Positions 8,044 to 17,237 of a stretch of 34,866 nucleotides of DNA are shown piece after piece. The stretch covers positions 1 through 34,866 of the forward strand of contig CACLBK010000010.1 in assembly GCA_902605135.1 (NCBI GenBank), in the 5' to 3' direction. Position numbers and translations under genes: made by a program. The stretch is from an uncultured Alphaproteobacteria bacterium (GTDB taxonomy: Bacteria; Pseudomonadota; Alphaproteobacteria; HIMB59; GCA-002718135). The notes beneath the pieces were generated by a model, which searched no databases, was not told the origin of the DNA, and worked only from the letters and a program-made list of their open reading frames with translations. Positions within the stretch are counted from its first letter, which is position 1. Every line of letters begins with the position of its first letter.

Positions 8044-9543
8044 ATGTCAGTAGAATTATTAAATTCAAACCAAAATACTGAAAATTTAGAAAATAACTTC
8101 TCAAATACTGATGCTGAATTAGCACTTATTGGCTGTATTTTGTGGGATAATAAGAATTATGAAAAAGTATCTGATTTTCTTAATGAAAATCACTTTGTAG
8201 ATGAGGCAAATAAAATAATTTTTACTACTATTAAAAATTTATTAGATAAAAATATTCTAGTTTCACCAATAACTCTCAAGAACTATCTTCCTGATGATAA
8301 TGATAATTTAAATAAAGTTAATTATCTAAATCAACTTAAAGATAGTGCTCCCTCGACGCAAAATACTTATAATTATGGTAAAATAATCTATGATTTATAT
8401 GTAAAAAGAAATTTAGTTGGTGTTGCTCAAAATATAATACAAGAGACACATTCAAACAATGATGAAACAGCTGAGAATCTAATAGAAAATGCTGAAAATG
8501 ATTTATATAACTTATCACAAAGTGGAAATTCAGATAGATCGTTTGTAAATTTTGGCAATGCTCTGCAGGGTGCAGTTGAAATTATAAGTGAAGCCTATAA
8601 AAGAGAAGGTAAAATAGCCGGTGTGCCAACAGGTTTTAAAGATTTAGATAATAAACTAGGTGGATTACATAAATCTGATTTGATAATAATAGCAGGCAGG
8701 CCGTCAATGGGCAAAACTGCCTTAGGCACTAATATTGCTTTTAACTGTGCAATAAAATATCAAGAAGAAAAAGATGAATTTGAAAATAAAAAAATTATAG
8801 ATGGCGGTAAAGTTGCATTCTTTTCCTTAGAAATGTCATCTGAGCAATTAGCTACAAGAATTTTAGCGGAACAGACAAAAATTTCTGGAGATAAAATGCG
8901 AAAAGCTGAACTTAGTAAAAATGATTTTAATAAAATTGCAAAAACATCATCTGAACTAGAAAATTTAAACCTAATAATAGATGATAATCCCGTACTGACT
9001 ATACCTATGTTAAGAGCGCGAGCGAGAAGATTAAAGCGATTATATGATATTAATTTAATAATTATAGATTATTTGCAGTTAATGTCTTCGTCATCAAATA
9101 AAAGAAATGATGGTAGAGTTCAGGAAATATCTGAAATCACAAGAGGATTAAAATCTATTGCAAAAGAATTAAATATCCCAATAATTGCCTTGTCACAACT
9201 TTCAAGACAGGTTGAACAAAGAGAAGATAAAAGACCTCAATTATCTGATTTAAGAGAAAGTGGTACAATTGAACAAGACTCCGATGTTGTAATGTTTATA
9301 TATAGAGAAAGTTATTATTTAGAAAGATTAGAGCCAATTAGAAAATCCGAAGAAGATGATATGAAATACAATGAAAGAGTTTCAAGATGGCAGCAACTAA
9401 CTAATGAAAATTATAATAAAGCAGAAATAATTATAGCAAAACAAAGACATGGGCCAATTGGATCAATAAAAATGCACTTTGATGCAAATTATACAAAATT
9501 CAGTGACTTAACATCGAAAGATTATGATAATATTATCGAGTGA
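8044..9543 (+). CDS. dnaB: Replicative DNA helicase DnaB
   Basis: DnaB is the hexameric 5'-3' helicase that unwinds DNA ahead of the replication fork. The N-terminal domain carries NTDAELALIGCILWDN, the primase-interaction part. The RecA-like domain has the Walker A motif GRPSMGKTAL near residues 218-227, SLEMSSEQLA, the Walker B region IIIDYLQLM near 340-348, and LSQLSRQVEQR with the arginine finger region. Length is 499 residues with no intein. Its stop overlaps the GTG start of alr by 4 bases. The rpsF-rpsR-rplI-dnaB order is common in bacteria. Confidence 0.97.
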   Translation: MSVELLNSNQNTENLENNFSNTDAELALIGCILWDNKNYEKVSDFLNENHFVDEANKIIFTTIKNLLDKNILVSPITLKNYLPDDNDNLNKVNYLNQLKDSAPSTQNTYNYGKIIYDLYVKRNLVGVAQNIIQETHSNNDETAENLIENAENDLYNLSQSGNSDRSFVNFGNALQGAVEIISEAYKREGKIAGVPTGFKDLDNKLGGLHKSDLIIIAGRPSMGKTALGTNIAFNCAIKYQEEKDEFENKKIIDGGKVAFFSLEMSSEQLATRILAEQTKISGDKMRKAELSKNDFNKIAKTSSELENLNLIIDDNPVLTIPMLRARARRLKRLYDINLIIIDYLQLMSSSSNKRNDGRVQEISEITRGLKSIAKELNIPIIALSQLSRQVEQREDKRPQLSDLRESGTIEQDSDVVMFIYRESYYLERLEPIRKSEEDDMKYNERVSRWQQLTNENYNKAEIIIAKQRHGPIGSIKMHFDANYTKFSDLTSKDYDNIIE

Positions 9544-10595
9544 TTAAAAAAAGTGGTATCTTAAATATAAATACAAATAACTTAATTTATAATTATAATT
9601 TTTTCAAAAAATTAAAGAAAAACTTAATTGTTGCCCCAACAATTAAAGCAAATGCGTATGGATTAGGAGATAAAAAAGTATTTGACCTCTTATTAAAGAA
9701 TAGCTGTAAACATTTTTTTGTTGCTACATTAGATGAAGGTTTAAAATTAAAAAGTAAAAACAAATTAATAAATATTTTTATTTTAAATGGATTACAAGAT
9801 TACAATTTAAATAGATTTTTTAATTCAAACCTTATTCCAGTTATTAATAGTATAGAAGAATATATTAGAATTAAAAATTCTGGATTAAAATTTGCTATTC
9901 ATGTCGATACAGGAATAAATAGATTGGGAATTCCAATAGAGAAAACAAAAGAAATAGATTTTAAAAATAAAAATATTCAATTAATTATAAGTCACTTATC
10001 TAGTGCTGACGAATTTAATAATAAATACAGTTTAAAACAAAAGAAAATTTTTACTAGATTAAAAAATAAATTTAATAATAATAAAATAATTTTTAGTTTA
10101 GCTAATTCTCATGGCGCTGTTTTAAATAAATCATATTTATATGACATGATTAGACCAGGAATAGGTATTTATGGAGGTTTTGAAAATAAAAAATTAGGTA
10201 AAAGAATTAAAAATGTAGTTAGTTTAAAAGGAAAAATTATACTAATTAAATTTATTAAAAAAAACCAATATGTTGGTTACAATAGAACTTATAAAACAAA
10301 AACAAAAATCAAAGTTGCTATTGTAGGCCTTGGATATGAGGATGGCATACCTAGATCATTAAGCAATAAAGGATATGTTTATTTTAAAAAAAATAGATTC
10401 AAGATAATTGGAAGGATTTCAATGGATACATTTACTGTAGATATTTCAAAATCTAGTCATGATTTGAATATAGGAATGTATTTGGACATTATAAATGACG
10501 AGCATAAAATAGATAAATTTGCAAAATTATGCAAAACTATACCTAATGAAATTATGACATCTATCGGTAAAAGAGTTTATAGAAAATATGAGTAA
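9540..10595 (+). CDS. alr: Alanine racemase
   Basis: This PLP enzyme interconverts L- and D-alanine for peptidoglycan. The PLP lysine is Lys36 in TIKANAYGLG. Other visible parts are HVDTGINRLGI, RPGIGIYGG, the catalytic tyrosine region VGYNRTY and GRISMDTFTVDIS, which contributes to the partner active site in the dimer. Length is 351 residues, normal. The start is GTG, overlapping the dnaB stop (GTGA); there is no nearby ATG that would keep the N-terminal strand. It overlaps the next gene by 8 bases. Confidence 0.94.
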   Translation: MIKKSGILNINTNNLIYNYNFFKKLKKNLIVAPTIKANAYGLGDKKVFDLLLKNSCKHFFVATLDEGLKLKSKNKLINIFILNGLQDYNLNRFFNSNLIPVINSIEEYIRIKNSGLKFAIHVDTGINRLGIPIEKTKEIDFKNKNIQLIISHLSSADEFNNKYSLKQKKIFTRLKNKFNNNKIIFSLANSHGAVLNKSYLYDMIRPGIGIYGGFENKKLGKRIKNVVSLKGKIILIKFIKKNQYVGYNRTYKTKTKIKVAIVGLGYEDGIPRSLSNKGYVYFKKNRFKIIGRISMDTFTVDISKSSHDLNIGMYLDIINDEHKIDKFAKLCKTIPNEIMTSIGKRVYRKYE

Positions 10596-12939
10596 AAAAT
10601 TACAAATAATTTTATTATTTTTTCTCATTGTATCATTAATATTAACTAGTTTTTATATAAGAGATTTCAGAATTGATGCGTCTTCAGATAGTCTGGTATC
10701 ACAAGGCGATGAAGATTTTAAATATTTTTCTTATTATCAAGATTTATTTCCTACAAAAAATAGTCTTGTAATAGCTATAAAAAGTAAAGACAAAATAGAT
10801 AAGTTATTATTAACTGAAATAGAAAAGATAAGCAAAAAATTATCGGCATTACCAGAGGTGTATTCTGTTTTTAATATTAATAAAGCCCCTATTCTTCTTT
10901 TAAATAAAACTAACCTTTTAGATTTAGCAAATGATAATTATGAAACTATAATTGATACCAATTTAGCAATTAAAGATGTTTTAAATGAGTTTGCAAAAAG
11001 CCCTATCTATAGTGATCAAATTATTAACGAGAATAAAAATATAACTTCTATTGTAATTTTCCTTAATGAAAACAATAAAGCACTTGATCTTAAAGAAAAC
11101 AAAAATTTATACCTATCTCAAGGAAAATATTACAGCATAAAAACAGAAATAGACAAAGAGAGAAATGAATTAATTAAAAAAATAAGAAATATTATTACTA
11201 ATAGCAATAAAGATTTTACATACTATTTAGGTGGGGTAGAAATGATATCAAGCGATGTTATTTCTTATGTAAAAAATGATATTTTAACATTCAGTTTAAT
11301 TGTACTTTTAATTATAATTTTAATTCTTTTCATAATTTTTAGAAGAGTCAAATGGGTATTTGCTATTTTATTTACGTCAATTAGTGCAGTTTATTTGTCA
11401 ATAGGTTTAGCTGGTTTTATAAATTTTGAAATTACAGCAGTTTCAGCAAACTTCTTATCCTTAATGTTTGTTTTATCTATTTCTATGAATGTTCATATAA
11501 TGAATAATTATTTACAAAGAGATATAAAAATTATTGAAAATTTTAGAATGATGTTTTGGCCTTGTTTTTATACCTTTCTAACTACAATTGTTGCTTTTGT
11601 ATCTTTAGTAATATCAGATATTAAACCTGTGATTGATTTTGGAATTATAATGATAATAGCATTATTAATAGTTTTAATTTCATCATTTGTAATCTTACCT
11701 CTAATTATTTCTTTCTTTTCAAAGGAGGAAAAAAGCTATTCTCTAAATTTGAGTTTTTTAAAATCTTTTTATCCTTTTGCATATAAGAATAGTAAATATA
11801 TTCTTGGATTAAACATTCTAATATTTTTCATATCTCTATATGGAATTACCAATCTGAATGTTGAAAACTCATTTATAAAATATTTTAAAAAAAATACAGA
11901 AATTTATAAAGGAATGTATCTTATAGATAATGAATTAGGCGGAACTACACCATTAGACATTATTCTTAAATTCAAAAACGATGATCAAATAGTTGATACA
12001 ACAATAATAGCTGAAGAAGAAGATGATTTAGAAATTGAAGATGATTTTTTCTCAGATGATCTGTTTGGAGAAGAAAATAATATTTGGTTCACAAATGAAA
12101 AAATTGAAACAATCAAATTTGTTCACCAATATCTAGATAATAGAATAGAAATTGGGAAAGTTACTTCAATTTATTCACTTATAGATATTGCAAATCAAAT
12201 AAATAAAAGTGATTTATCAATGTTTGAATTATCAGTATTATATAATGAAATACCTATAGATTATAAAACTGATTTAATTGATCCTTATCTAAATGTTGAA
12301 AAAAATATGATAAAAATTTCTACAAGAGTCAAAGATTCGAAAGATATTAAAAGAAATGATCTTATTAATGATATCAATTCTTTTTTATTGAATCAATTTG
12401 ATAACTTGGAAGAATTTAAAGTTAACGGTCTATTAGTATTATATAATAACATGTTAAAATCTTTATTTAGCTCACAAATAAAATCTTTAGGTTTTGTAAT
12501 TTTAGCTATTTTTATAATGTTTGTAATATTGTTTAGATCTTTAAAATTAAGTATAATTGGAATAATTCCGAATATATTTGCTTCAACTTTTATTCTTGGT
12601 TTAATTGGATTGCTTAAAATACCACTTGATATAATGACAATTACAATTGCAGCAATATCAATTGGTATAGCCGTTGATAATACAATACATTATATCTATC
12701 GTTACAAAGAAAATCTAAAGTTAGGAAAAAATCATAGTGAAATGATTGAAAAAACACATTTAACAGTAGGTAATGCAGTTTTAATTACATCTATTGCAAT
12801 CACTTCTGGCTTCCTTACTCTTTGTCTATCAAACTTTGTTCCTACAGTTTATTTTGGTCTATTTACAAGTTTAGCAATGATATTTGCTATGATAGGAGTT
12901 CTAATTACTTTACCATCAATATTGAAATATCAAAAATGA
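10588..12939 (+). CDS. MMPL/RND-superfamily exporter-like membrane protein (COG1033-like)
   Basis: This 783-residue protein has two repeated halves, each with a lone N-terminal membrane helix (about 6-23 and 400-420), a large periplasmic domain, and a cluster of five further helices (about 228-375 and 635-780). That is the RND layout, and length and architecture suit the MMPL/COG1033 group of putative lipid or hopanoid exporters rather than drug pumps. The second half keeps the proton-relay-type motif GIAVDNTIHYIYRYK near 690-705. The matching place in the first half reads LSISMNVHIMNNYL (about 297-311) and lacks the Asp. The second periplasmic domain contains a very acidic stretch at 475-498. 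It overlaps alr by 8 bases and the next gene by 4, so it is firmly in this operon. Substrate is unknown. Confidence 0.8.
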   Translation: MSKKLQIILLFFLIVSLILTSFYIRDFRIDASSDSLVSQGDEDFKYFSYYQDLFPTKNSLVIAIKSKDKIDKLLLTEIEKISKKLSALPEVYSVFNINKAPILLLNKTNLLDLANDNYETIIDTNLAIKDVLNEFAKSPIYSDQIINENKNITSIVIFLNENNKALDLKENKNLYLSQGKYYSIKTEIDKERNELIKKIRNIITNSNKDFTYYLGGVEMISSDVISYVKNDILTFSLIVLLIIILILFIIFRRVKWVFAILFTSISAVYLSIGLAGFINFEITAVSANFLSLMFVLSISMNVHIMNNYLQRDIKIIENFRMMFWPCFYTFLTTIVAFVSLVISDIKPVIDFGIIMIIALLIVLISSFVILPLIISFFSKEEKSYSLNLSFLKSFYPFAYKNSKYILGLNILIFFISLYGITNLNVENSFIKYFKKNTEIYKGMYLIDNELGGTTPLDIILKFKNDDQIVDTTIIAEEEDDLEIEDDFFSDDLFGEENNIWFTNEKIETIKFVHQYLDNRIEIGKVTSIYSLIDIANQINKSDLSMFELSVLYNEIPIDYKTDLIDPYLNVEKNMIKISTRVKDSKDIKRNDLINDINSFLLNQFDNLEEFKVNGLLVLYNNMLKSLFSSQIKSLGFVILAIFIMFVILFRSLKLSIIGIIPNIFASTFILGLIGLLKIPLDIMTITIAAISIGIAVDNTIHYIYRYKENLKLGKNHSEMIEKTHLTVGNAVLITSIAITSGFLTLCLSNFVPTVYFGLFTSLAMIFAMIGVLITLPSILKYQK

Positions 12940-13481
12940 CTTTTTTAAACTTTGAATTAATATTTTTCGATTATGTAGTATTAATTTTAACTGCAGTAAT
13001 TGTTGTATTTAGTCTCTGGAAAGGATTTATTAATTCTATATTAGGGTTATTAACATGGGTTGGTTCTGTATTTCTAACCATATATAGTTATCAATATCTT
13101 TCAGATTTTTTAAGAGAACAACTCTTGAATATTAATTTTTTACAAAGATTTGAACAGTTTGTAAACGTTATAAGTATAATAATTTCAATACCAATAATTT
13201 TCTTAATTAGTTTATTTATATTAAAAAGAATAAGAAAATTTTTAAATAGTGACTTAGATAAACAAATTTTAGGAGTCATATTTGATAAATTTTTTGGAAT
13301 CTTATATGGCATTCTATTTTCATATATAATTTATAGTAGTGTATTGTATTTAACTGATAATTATGATGTTGAGATATTGAAAAATTTTCATTTATTTTTT
13401 GTAGAAAATTCAAATATTCTCAAACAAATTTCTGAATATAATAATAATATTATTGAGAGTTATACAAGTACAGATCAATAG
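12936..13481 (+). CDS. cvpA: CvpA-family membrane protein
   Basis: The 181-residue product has four predicted membrane segments and the CvpA family pattern: an early DYVVLILTAVIVVFSLWKGF with Gly-rich helix 2 (NSILGLLTWVGS) and a later FDKFFGILYGILFSYI segment. CvpA was named for colicin V production; in several bacteria it affects envelope stress resistance, but its mechanism is not settled. I place the start at the ATG overlapping the upstream stop (ATGA, 12936). An in-frame ATG at 12822 would add 38 residues read out of frame from the exporter gene, with no family resemblance. In many alphaproteobacteria cvpA lies near alr and radA; here radA is not present. The 3' end is 3 bases from convergent der. 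Confidence 0.82.
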   Translation: MTFLNFELIFFDYVVLILTAVIVVFSLWKGFINSILGLLTWVGSVFLTIYSYQYLSDFLREQLLNINFLQRFEQFVNVISIIISIPIIFLISLFILKRIRKFLNSDLDKQILGVIFDKFFGILYGILFSYIIYSSVLYLTDNYDVEILKNFHLFFVENSNILKQISEYNNNIIESYTSTDQ

Positions 13482-13484
13482 TTG

Positions 13485-14774
13485 CTAATCATAAGGGTTT
13501 TTAGATTTAGAAAATAAAATTTTTAAATTTCTACTTTTAATTTTAAAGAAGTTATAAAAATTATTAAGCAAATATCTTTTGTATGAATTAGATATTTCTT
13601 TAGAAAAGTTAGAAAAAATTTTTATTGTTAAAGGATTTTTTGAAACTTGAGTGCCATATTTAAATTTAACTTCTTTTCCATTTATTCTTGGGTGAGAATT
13701 GTTTGCAACAACATGATTTAACCACTTATTAATTTGTGAAGTTGATATATTTTTATTTATTTCTAAAATAAGTTCACGAATCTTATTTTTTAAAAATAAA
13801 ATATCTTTTTTATTTAATGTTGAAATTGGTATAATAATTATATTTTTAGATTGAGAAAATTCATAATTAATATCCTTAATTAATTCATTAATTACTTTCT
13901 TTTTATTTTTTTTAACTAAATCAGTTTTATTAATTATAAATAATAAAATATTAGATTTTTGATAAATTAAATTAAATATTTTTTTAGATTGAGTATCAAA
14001 GCCTTGATCAATATCAATAAGAAAAATATTTAAATTAATATCATTTATAATTGATAAAGTTTTTTTTGTGACATAAAAATCAAGACTATTTTTATCAATT
14101 TTGTTTTTTTTTATTAAACCTGCAGTATCTTTGATAGAATAGCTATTACCTTTAAAATTATATGAAGAAGAAACAATATCAGTTGTAGTTTTTGGTTGAT
14201 TACTAACAATTGATCTCTCAAATCCTACTAATTTATTTAATAGAGTACTTTTCCCTACATTTGTTTTTCCAAATAACCCTAATGAAAAATCGTAATTTAT
14301 TAACTTACTATCTTTAGCATCATATTTTGACAAAAAATCTAAAAAGCCTTGAATACCTATATTATGTGAACATGAGATAAAAAAAATATTCTTGATACCA
14401 AAATTGTCAATTTTTTTATCCCGTTTAAAATTATCATCTTTATTAATAATAACTAATATTTCCTTATTAAATTTCCTTAACTCATTGATCAATTCTTTGT
14501 CTATAAAATAATTCTCATCTTTGTAGTCAATAACATAAACAAAAATATTTATTTTCTTTATTATGTTACTGACACTCTTTGTTACTAAACTTTTTTGATT
14601 AATTATTCCTGGTGTATCATATACATCAATATTACTATTTGATTTAAGAGGTGATACATGCCAATCTCTTGTTGTACCAATGGTATTATGAATTATATTA
14701 TTATTTTTATTTGTAATTAAATTATAAAGTGAAGTTTTGCCTACATTTGGCATACCTAAAATTAATATGTTCAT
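13485..14774 (-). CDS. der: Ribosome biogenesis GTPase Der (EngA)
   Basis: Der is an essential GTPase with two tandem G domains that takes part in 50S subunit maturation. The first G domain shows GMPNVGKT (7-14), IGTTRD, DTPG and NKDD; the second shows GKTNVGKS, TTTDIV, DTAG and NKTD. The C-terminal KH-like domain contains NPLTIKIF and SYKRYLLNNFYNFF. Length is 429 residues, slightly short of some homologues but complete. It follows the BamB-like gene with one base between stop and start, the same gene order (yfgM-bamB-der) as in Escherichia coli. Confidence 0.96.
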   Translation of the reverse strand: MNILILGMPNVGKTSLYNLITNKNNNIIHNTIGTTRDWHVSPLKSNSNIDVYDTPGIINQKSLVTKSVSNIIKKINIFVYVIDYKDENYFIDKELINELRKFNKEILVIINKDDNFKRDKKIDNFGIKNIFFISCSHNIGIQGFLDFLSKYDAKDSKLINYDFSLGLFGKTNVGKSTLLNKLVGFERSIVSNQPKTTTDIVSSSYNFKGNSYSIKDTAGLIKKNKIDKNSLDFYVTKKTLSIINDINLNIFLIDIDQGFDTQSKKIFNLIYQKSNILLFIINKTDLVKKNKKKVINELIKDINYEFSQSKNIIIIPISTLNKKDILFLKNKIRELILEINKNISTSQINKWLNHVVANNSHPRINGKEVKFKYGTQVSKNPLTIKIFSNFSKEISNSYKRYLLNNFYNFFKIKSRNLKILFSKSKNPYD

Positions 14775-14775
14775 T

Positions 14776-16020
14776 TTAATAAATGTAAGTAATACCTTTT
14801 GCTGTACTTATAAAAATTTTATTTTGATAATTATAAACTTTATTAATATTTTTAATTTTAAGATTTACCATTTCTTGAATTTCAAGATTTTGATCTAAAA
14901 TAATTATTTCACCATTGTCTGTAAATAAATGCATATTTTTGTTTATAATTAAAGAATTTATTATTTTTGATCTTTTATTTAGTATTTTGTTAATATTAAT
15001 TCTTGAGAATAAATTTCCATTCTGAATATTATAGAATTCAACAAAATTTTCATTTTTAGAAATTAGCGAATTATTAAATAATATAGCTGAAGACGAGTTA
15101 TTTATTCTAAAATCAGCTAATGTAAGCTTGTTTTTATTTATGTCGTAAGTATGAATAATATTCCCGTCATCAAAATAAACTAGAAAATTTTTGTAAAGGT
15201 GTATTTGATCCTTTAGATTATTAAGTGAAGTATTAAGTTCAATATTGTCAAAATTTAAAATATGTTCCTCAAATAAATATGTGTCTAGAGAATTAAATTC
15301 GCTATTAGGGAGTATAAAGAAAACTATATTAAAATAATTTTCAATCCTGCCTCCCGTTGATTGAATAATATTACTTGATTTAAAAGCTTTCTCATAAATT
15401 ATATCTCCAGTTAAAATTGATAAAAAAACAATATTTTCTGGATATAATATTATTAGATAGTCATTAAATATTTTGACTGGAGTATTTAATAAATCTTTAT
15501 TGTTAAATAACCAAATAACTTTACCTAATTTGTTAATTCTAACTATTTCTCCTGATTTAAAAGCAATAATAAAATCATTTTTATAAAGAGAAAAAGATAT
15601 AGGTACTTTTTTTATTTGATCTAAATCAACATTAATTCTTTCAATCAATTTTCCACTATTTAAATCAAACTTTAGAAGTTCTCCTTCTCTATTGAATGAA
15701 TAAATACTTTCATCAAGTTGTATAACATTTATTGAGTCATTATTATTATATTTTGCTTCATAATTATTAATTTTTAATACAGGTAGATCTTGATCTAAAA
15801 AATTATAGTCAGATGCCTTATATGTATAATTATCAATTACGTTTTCTTCATACTGTTCAAAAAAACTGAAATCTAAAAATTCTTCTGTTTCCAATTGAAA
15901 GGAATAATCTTGGGAATCTATATTTTCATTATTTCTAAATGATGAAATCGTATCCTGACATGAAATAATAAATATGAAAGATAAATATAGCGATATTTTA
16001 CTTATAAAGCTGAAACTCAT
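14776..16020 (-). CDS. bamB: BamB-like outer-membrane assembly lipoprotein (PQQ-type beta-propeller)
   Basis: The N-terminus is a lipoprotein signal: a basic start, a hydrophobic stretch and the lipobox-like FIISC with Cys21 as the expected lipidation site. After an acidic linker, the rest is a series of short strand-rich repeats such as SFNREGELLKFDLNSGKLIE and GKVIWLFNNKDLL, which resemble PQQ-like propeller blades. BamB helps the BAM complex insert outer-membrane proteins. Position between a YfgM-like TPR gene and der supports the name, since E. coli has the same trio. Sequence is strongly diverged, so the symbol is supported by context as much as by motifs. Length is 414 residues. Its start overlaps the previous gene by 23 bases. 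Confidence 0.75.
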   Translation of the reverse strand: MSFSFISKISLYLSFIFIISCQDTISSFRNNENIDSQDYSFQLETEEFLDFSFFEQYEENVIDNYTYKASDYNFLDQDLPVLKINNYEAKYNNNDSINVIQLDESIYSFNREGELLKFDLNSGKLIERINVDLDQIKKVPISFSLYKNDFIIAFKSGEIVRINKLGKVIWLFNNKDLLNTPVKIFNDYLIILYPENIVFLSILTGDIIYEKAFKSSNIIQSTGGRIENYFNIVFFILPNSEFNSLDTYLFEEHILNFDNIELNTSLNNLKDQIHLYKNFLVYFDDGNIIHTYDINKNKLTLADFRINNSSSAILFNNSLISKNENFVEFYNIQNGNLFSRININKILNKRSKIINSLIINKNMHLFTDNGEIIILDQNLEIQEMVNLKIKNINKVYNYQNKIFISTAKGITYIY

Positions 16021-16660
16021 GAATCTTTTTCACTCTTTCTTTTATAGAGGCAGAAACCAAACTTGAATTAAATATTTCATTATATTTATCCAAAGCTTTT
16101 GAATTACTATATTCAGATTTATTAAGATCAATTTCTGTAACGATTAATAAATATTCTAATTCTTTTTTAATAGAAAAATAACTTCCCAACTCATCGTTAA
16201 TATTATTTATATAAATTGATATATCATTTAAATAATTATTAGTATTGTCTTCATAAGATGCATTAATCAATGTGTATGAAGCATTTGCAGCGATAGCCGA
16301 TTTATACAGAGCTTCTAAATTTGATAAAGCAAGTAATTCTTTATATAATTCATTAGAGTAACTAAAGTTTTTATTTTCATTATTTTGTTGAATTAATTTT
16401 AATTTTGATAAAATAGAAAAAATATTATCATCATCAATTAAGTTTTCTAAACTACTTAAATCATTTTGATCATCTTGGATAATATCAAAAAAACTTATAC
16501 TAGAATTTTTAATATTTTGAATTTTAAAATAATTATATGTTTGGAACCCAATAAATAGAATCAGCAAAATTACTAATGAAATTAGTATTTGTTTATAGTT
16601 TGAAAAAATAAAATTTTGTATTTTTTTAAATAAATTTTGATTTTTATTATCTTGATTCAT
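15998..16660 (-). CDS. YfgM-like membrane-anchored tetratricopeptide protein
   Basis: This 220-residue protein has a short cytosolic N-terminus, one membrane helix at about 23-41 (ILISLVILLILFIGF) and a helical periplasmic domain with TPR-like spacing of small residues (for example SNLEALYKSAIAANASYTLI). That matches the TPR_21/YfgM family, which in E. coli associates with the Sec translocon and periplasmic chaperones. Context supports this: it precedes the BamB-like gene and der. No catalytic motif is expected. The TPR repeats are diverged, so the family call is moderate. It starts one base after the redoxin gene ends. Confidence 0.68.
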   Translation of the reverse strand: MNQDNKNQNLFKKIQNFIFSNYKQILISLVILLILFIGFQTYNYFKIQNIKNSSISFFDIIQDDQNDLSSLENLIDDDNIFSILSKLKLIQQNNENKNFSYSNELYKELLALSNLEALYKSAIAANASYTLINASYEDNTNNYLNDISIYINNINDELGSYFSIKKELEYLLIVTEIDLNKSEYSNSKALDKYNEIFNSSLVSASIKERVKKIHEFQLYK

Positions 16661-16661
16661 A

Positions 16662-17213
16662 CTATTTCCATTTTATTGAACACCCGATACTATTCATTTG
16701 ATTATTAGGAGCTACTCCTACTTTTTTAATTTTAATCATTGCATTAAAAAGATCTCTTTCAATATTAGAATTTTGATTTGCGTTCATAACACCTGAGTCT
16801 AATCTGCCTCTATATTTTAATTTAAGATCTTTATCAAAACCGAAAAAATCTGGGGTACAAACAGCATTATAATTTTTTGCCACATCTTGAGTTTCATCGT
16901 AAAGATATGGAAAATTAAATTTATATTTCTCTGAAAATATTTTCATATTATCAAATGAATCATCGGGATAGTTAATTACGTCATTAGACATAATGGCAAT
17001 TGTGTTTATTGAGTGCTCTAGTAACTCATCAGCATCTTTTTTTAATCTACTTGCAATTGCTTTAACATATGGACAATGATTACATATAAAAACAATAACA
17101 GTACCATTTAACCCTTTTGCTTTATCTAAAGAAACCATCTCATCGTCAATATTTTTAAGATTAAATAATGGCGCTAATACATCTAAATTATCATTTGGAG
17201 CATTTACAGGCAT
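16662..17213 (-). CDS. Thioredoxin-fold redoxin (AhpC/TSA-like) with CNHC motif
   Basis: The 183-residue product has a thioredoxin fold with the active-site-like motif FICNHCPYVKA, giving a CxxC at Cys44 and Cys47. The pattern NLKNIDDEMVSLDKAKG before it, and PDFFGFDKDLKLKYRGRLD after it, match the thioredoxin-family redoxins common in alphaproteobacteria. There is no signal peptide, so it probably acts in the cytosol as a thiol reductase or peroxidase-like protein. The exact substrate cannot be told from sequence. The start is divergent from the DUF2794 gene with only 24 bases between the two ATGs; a TATAAT lies 8 bases before this ATG on the minus strand, suggesting a transcript with almost no leader. 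Confidence 0.82.
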   Translation of the reverse strand: MPVNAPNDNLDVLAPLFNLKNIDDEMVSLDKAKGLNGTVIVFICNHCPYVKAIASRLKKDADELLEHSINTIAIMSNDVINYPDDSFDNMKIFSEKYKFNFPYLYDETQDVAKNYNAVCTPDFFGFDKDLKLKYRGRLDSGVMNANQNSNIERDLFNAMIKIKKVGVAPNNQMNSIGCSIKWK

Positions 17214-17237
17214 AAAATTTTATTATATTCTTATTTT
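17214..17237. promoter_or_regulatory. 24-base divergent start region between the redoxin and DUF2794 genes
   Basis: Only 24 AT-rich bases separate two opposite ATG codons. On the minus strand TATAAT lies 8 bases before the redoxin ATG; on the plus strand TATTAT/TATATT lies shortly before the DUF2794 ATG. Neither gene has a recognisable ribosome site here. If these -10-like boxes are used, both mRNAs would be leaderless or nearly so, and the two promoters would overlap. Confidence 0.4.

Noticed and set aside
12822-12935. In-frame N-terminal extension of the CvpA-family protein from an ATG at 12822
   Set aside because: The added 38 residues lie inside the exporter gene in another frame and do not resemble CvpA; the ATGA overlap at 12936 is the natural start.
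13091-13312. 73-codon minus-strand frame inside cvpA
   Set aside because: Antisense shadow of a supported gene, without motifs or a start context.
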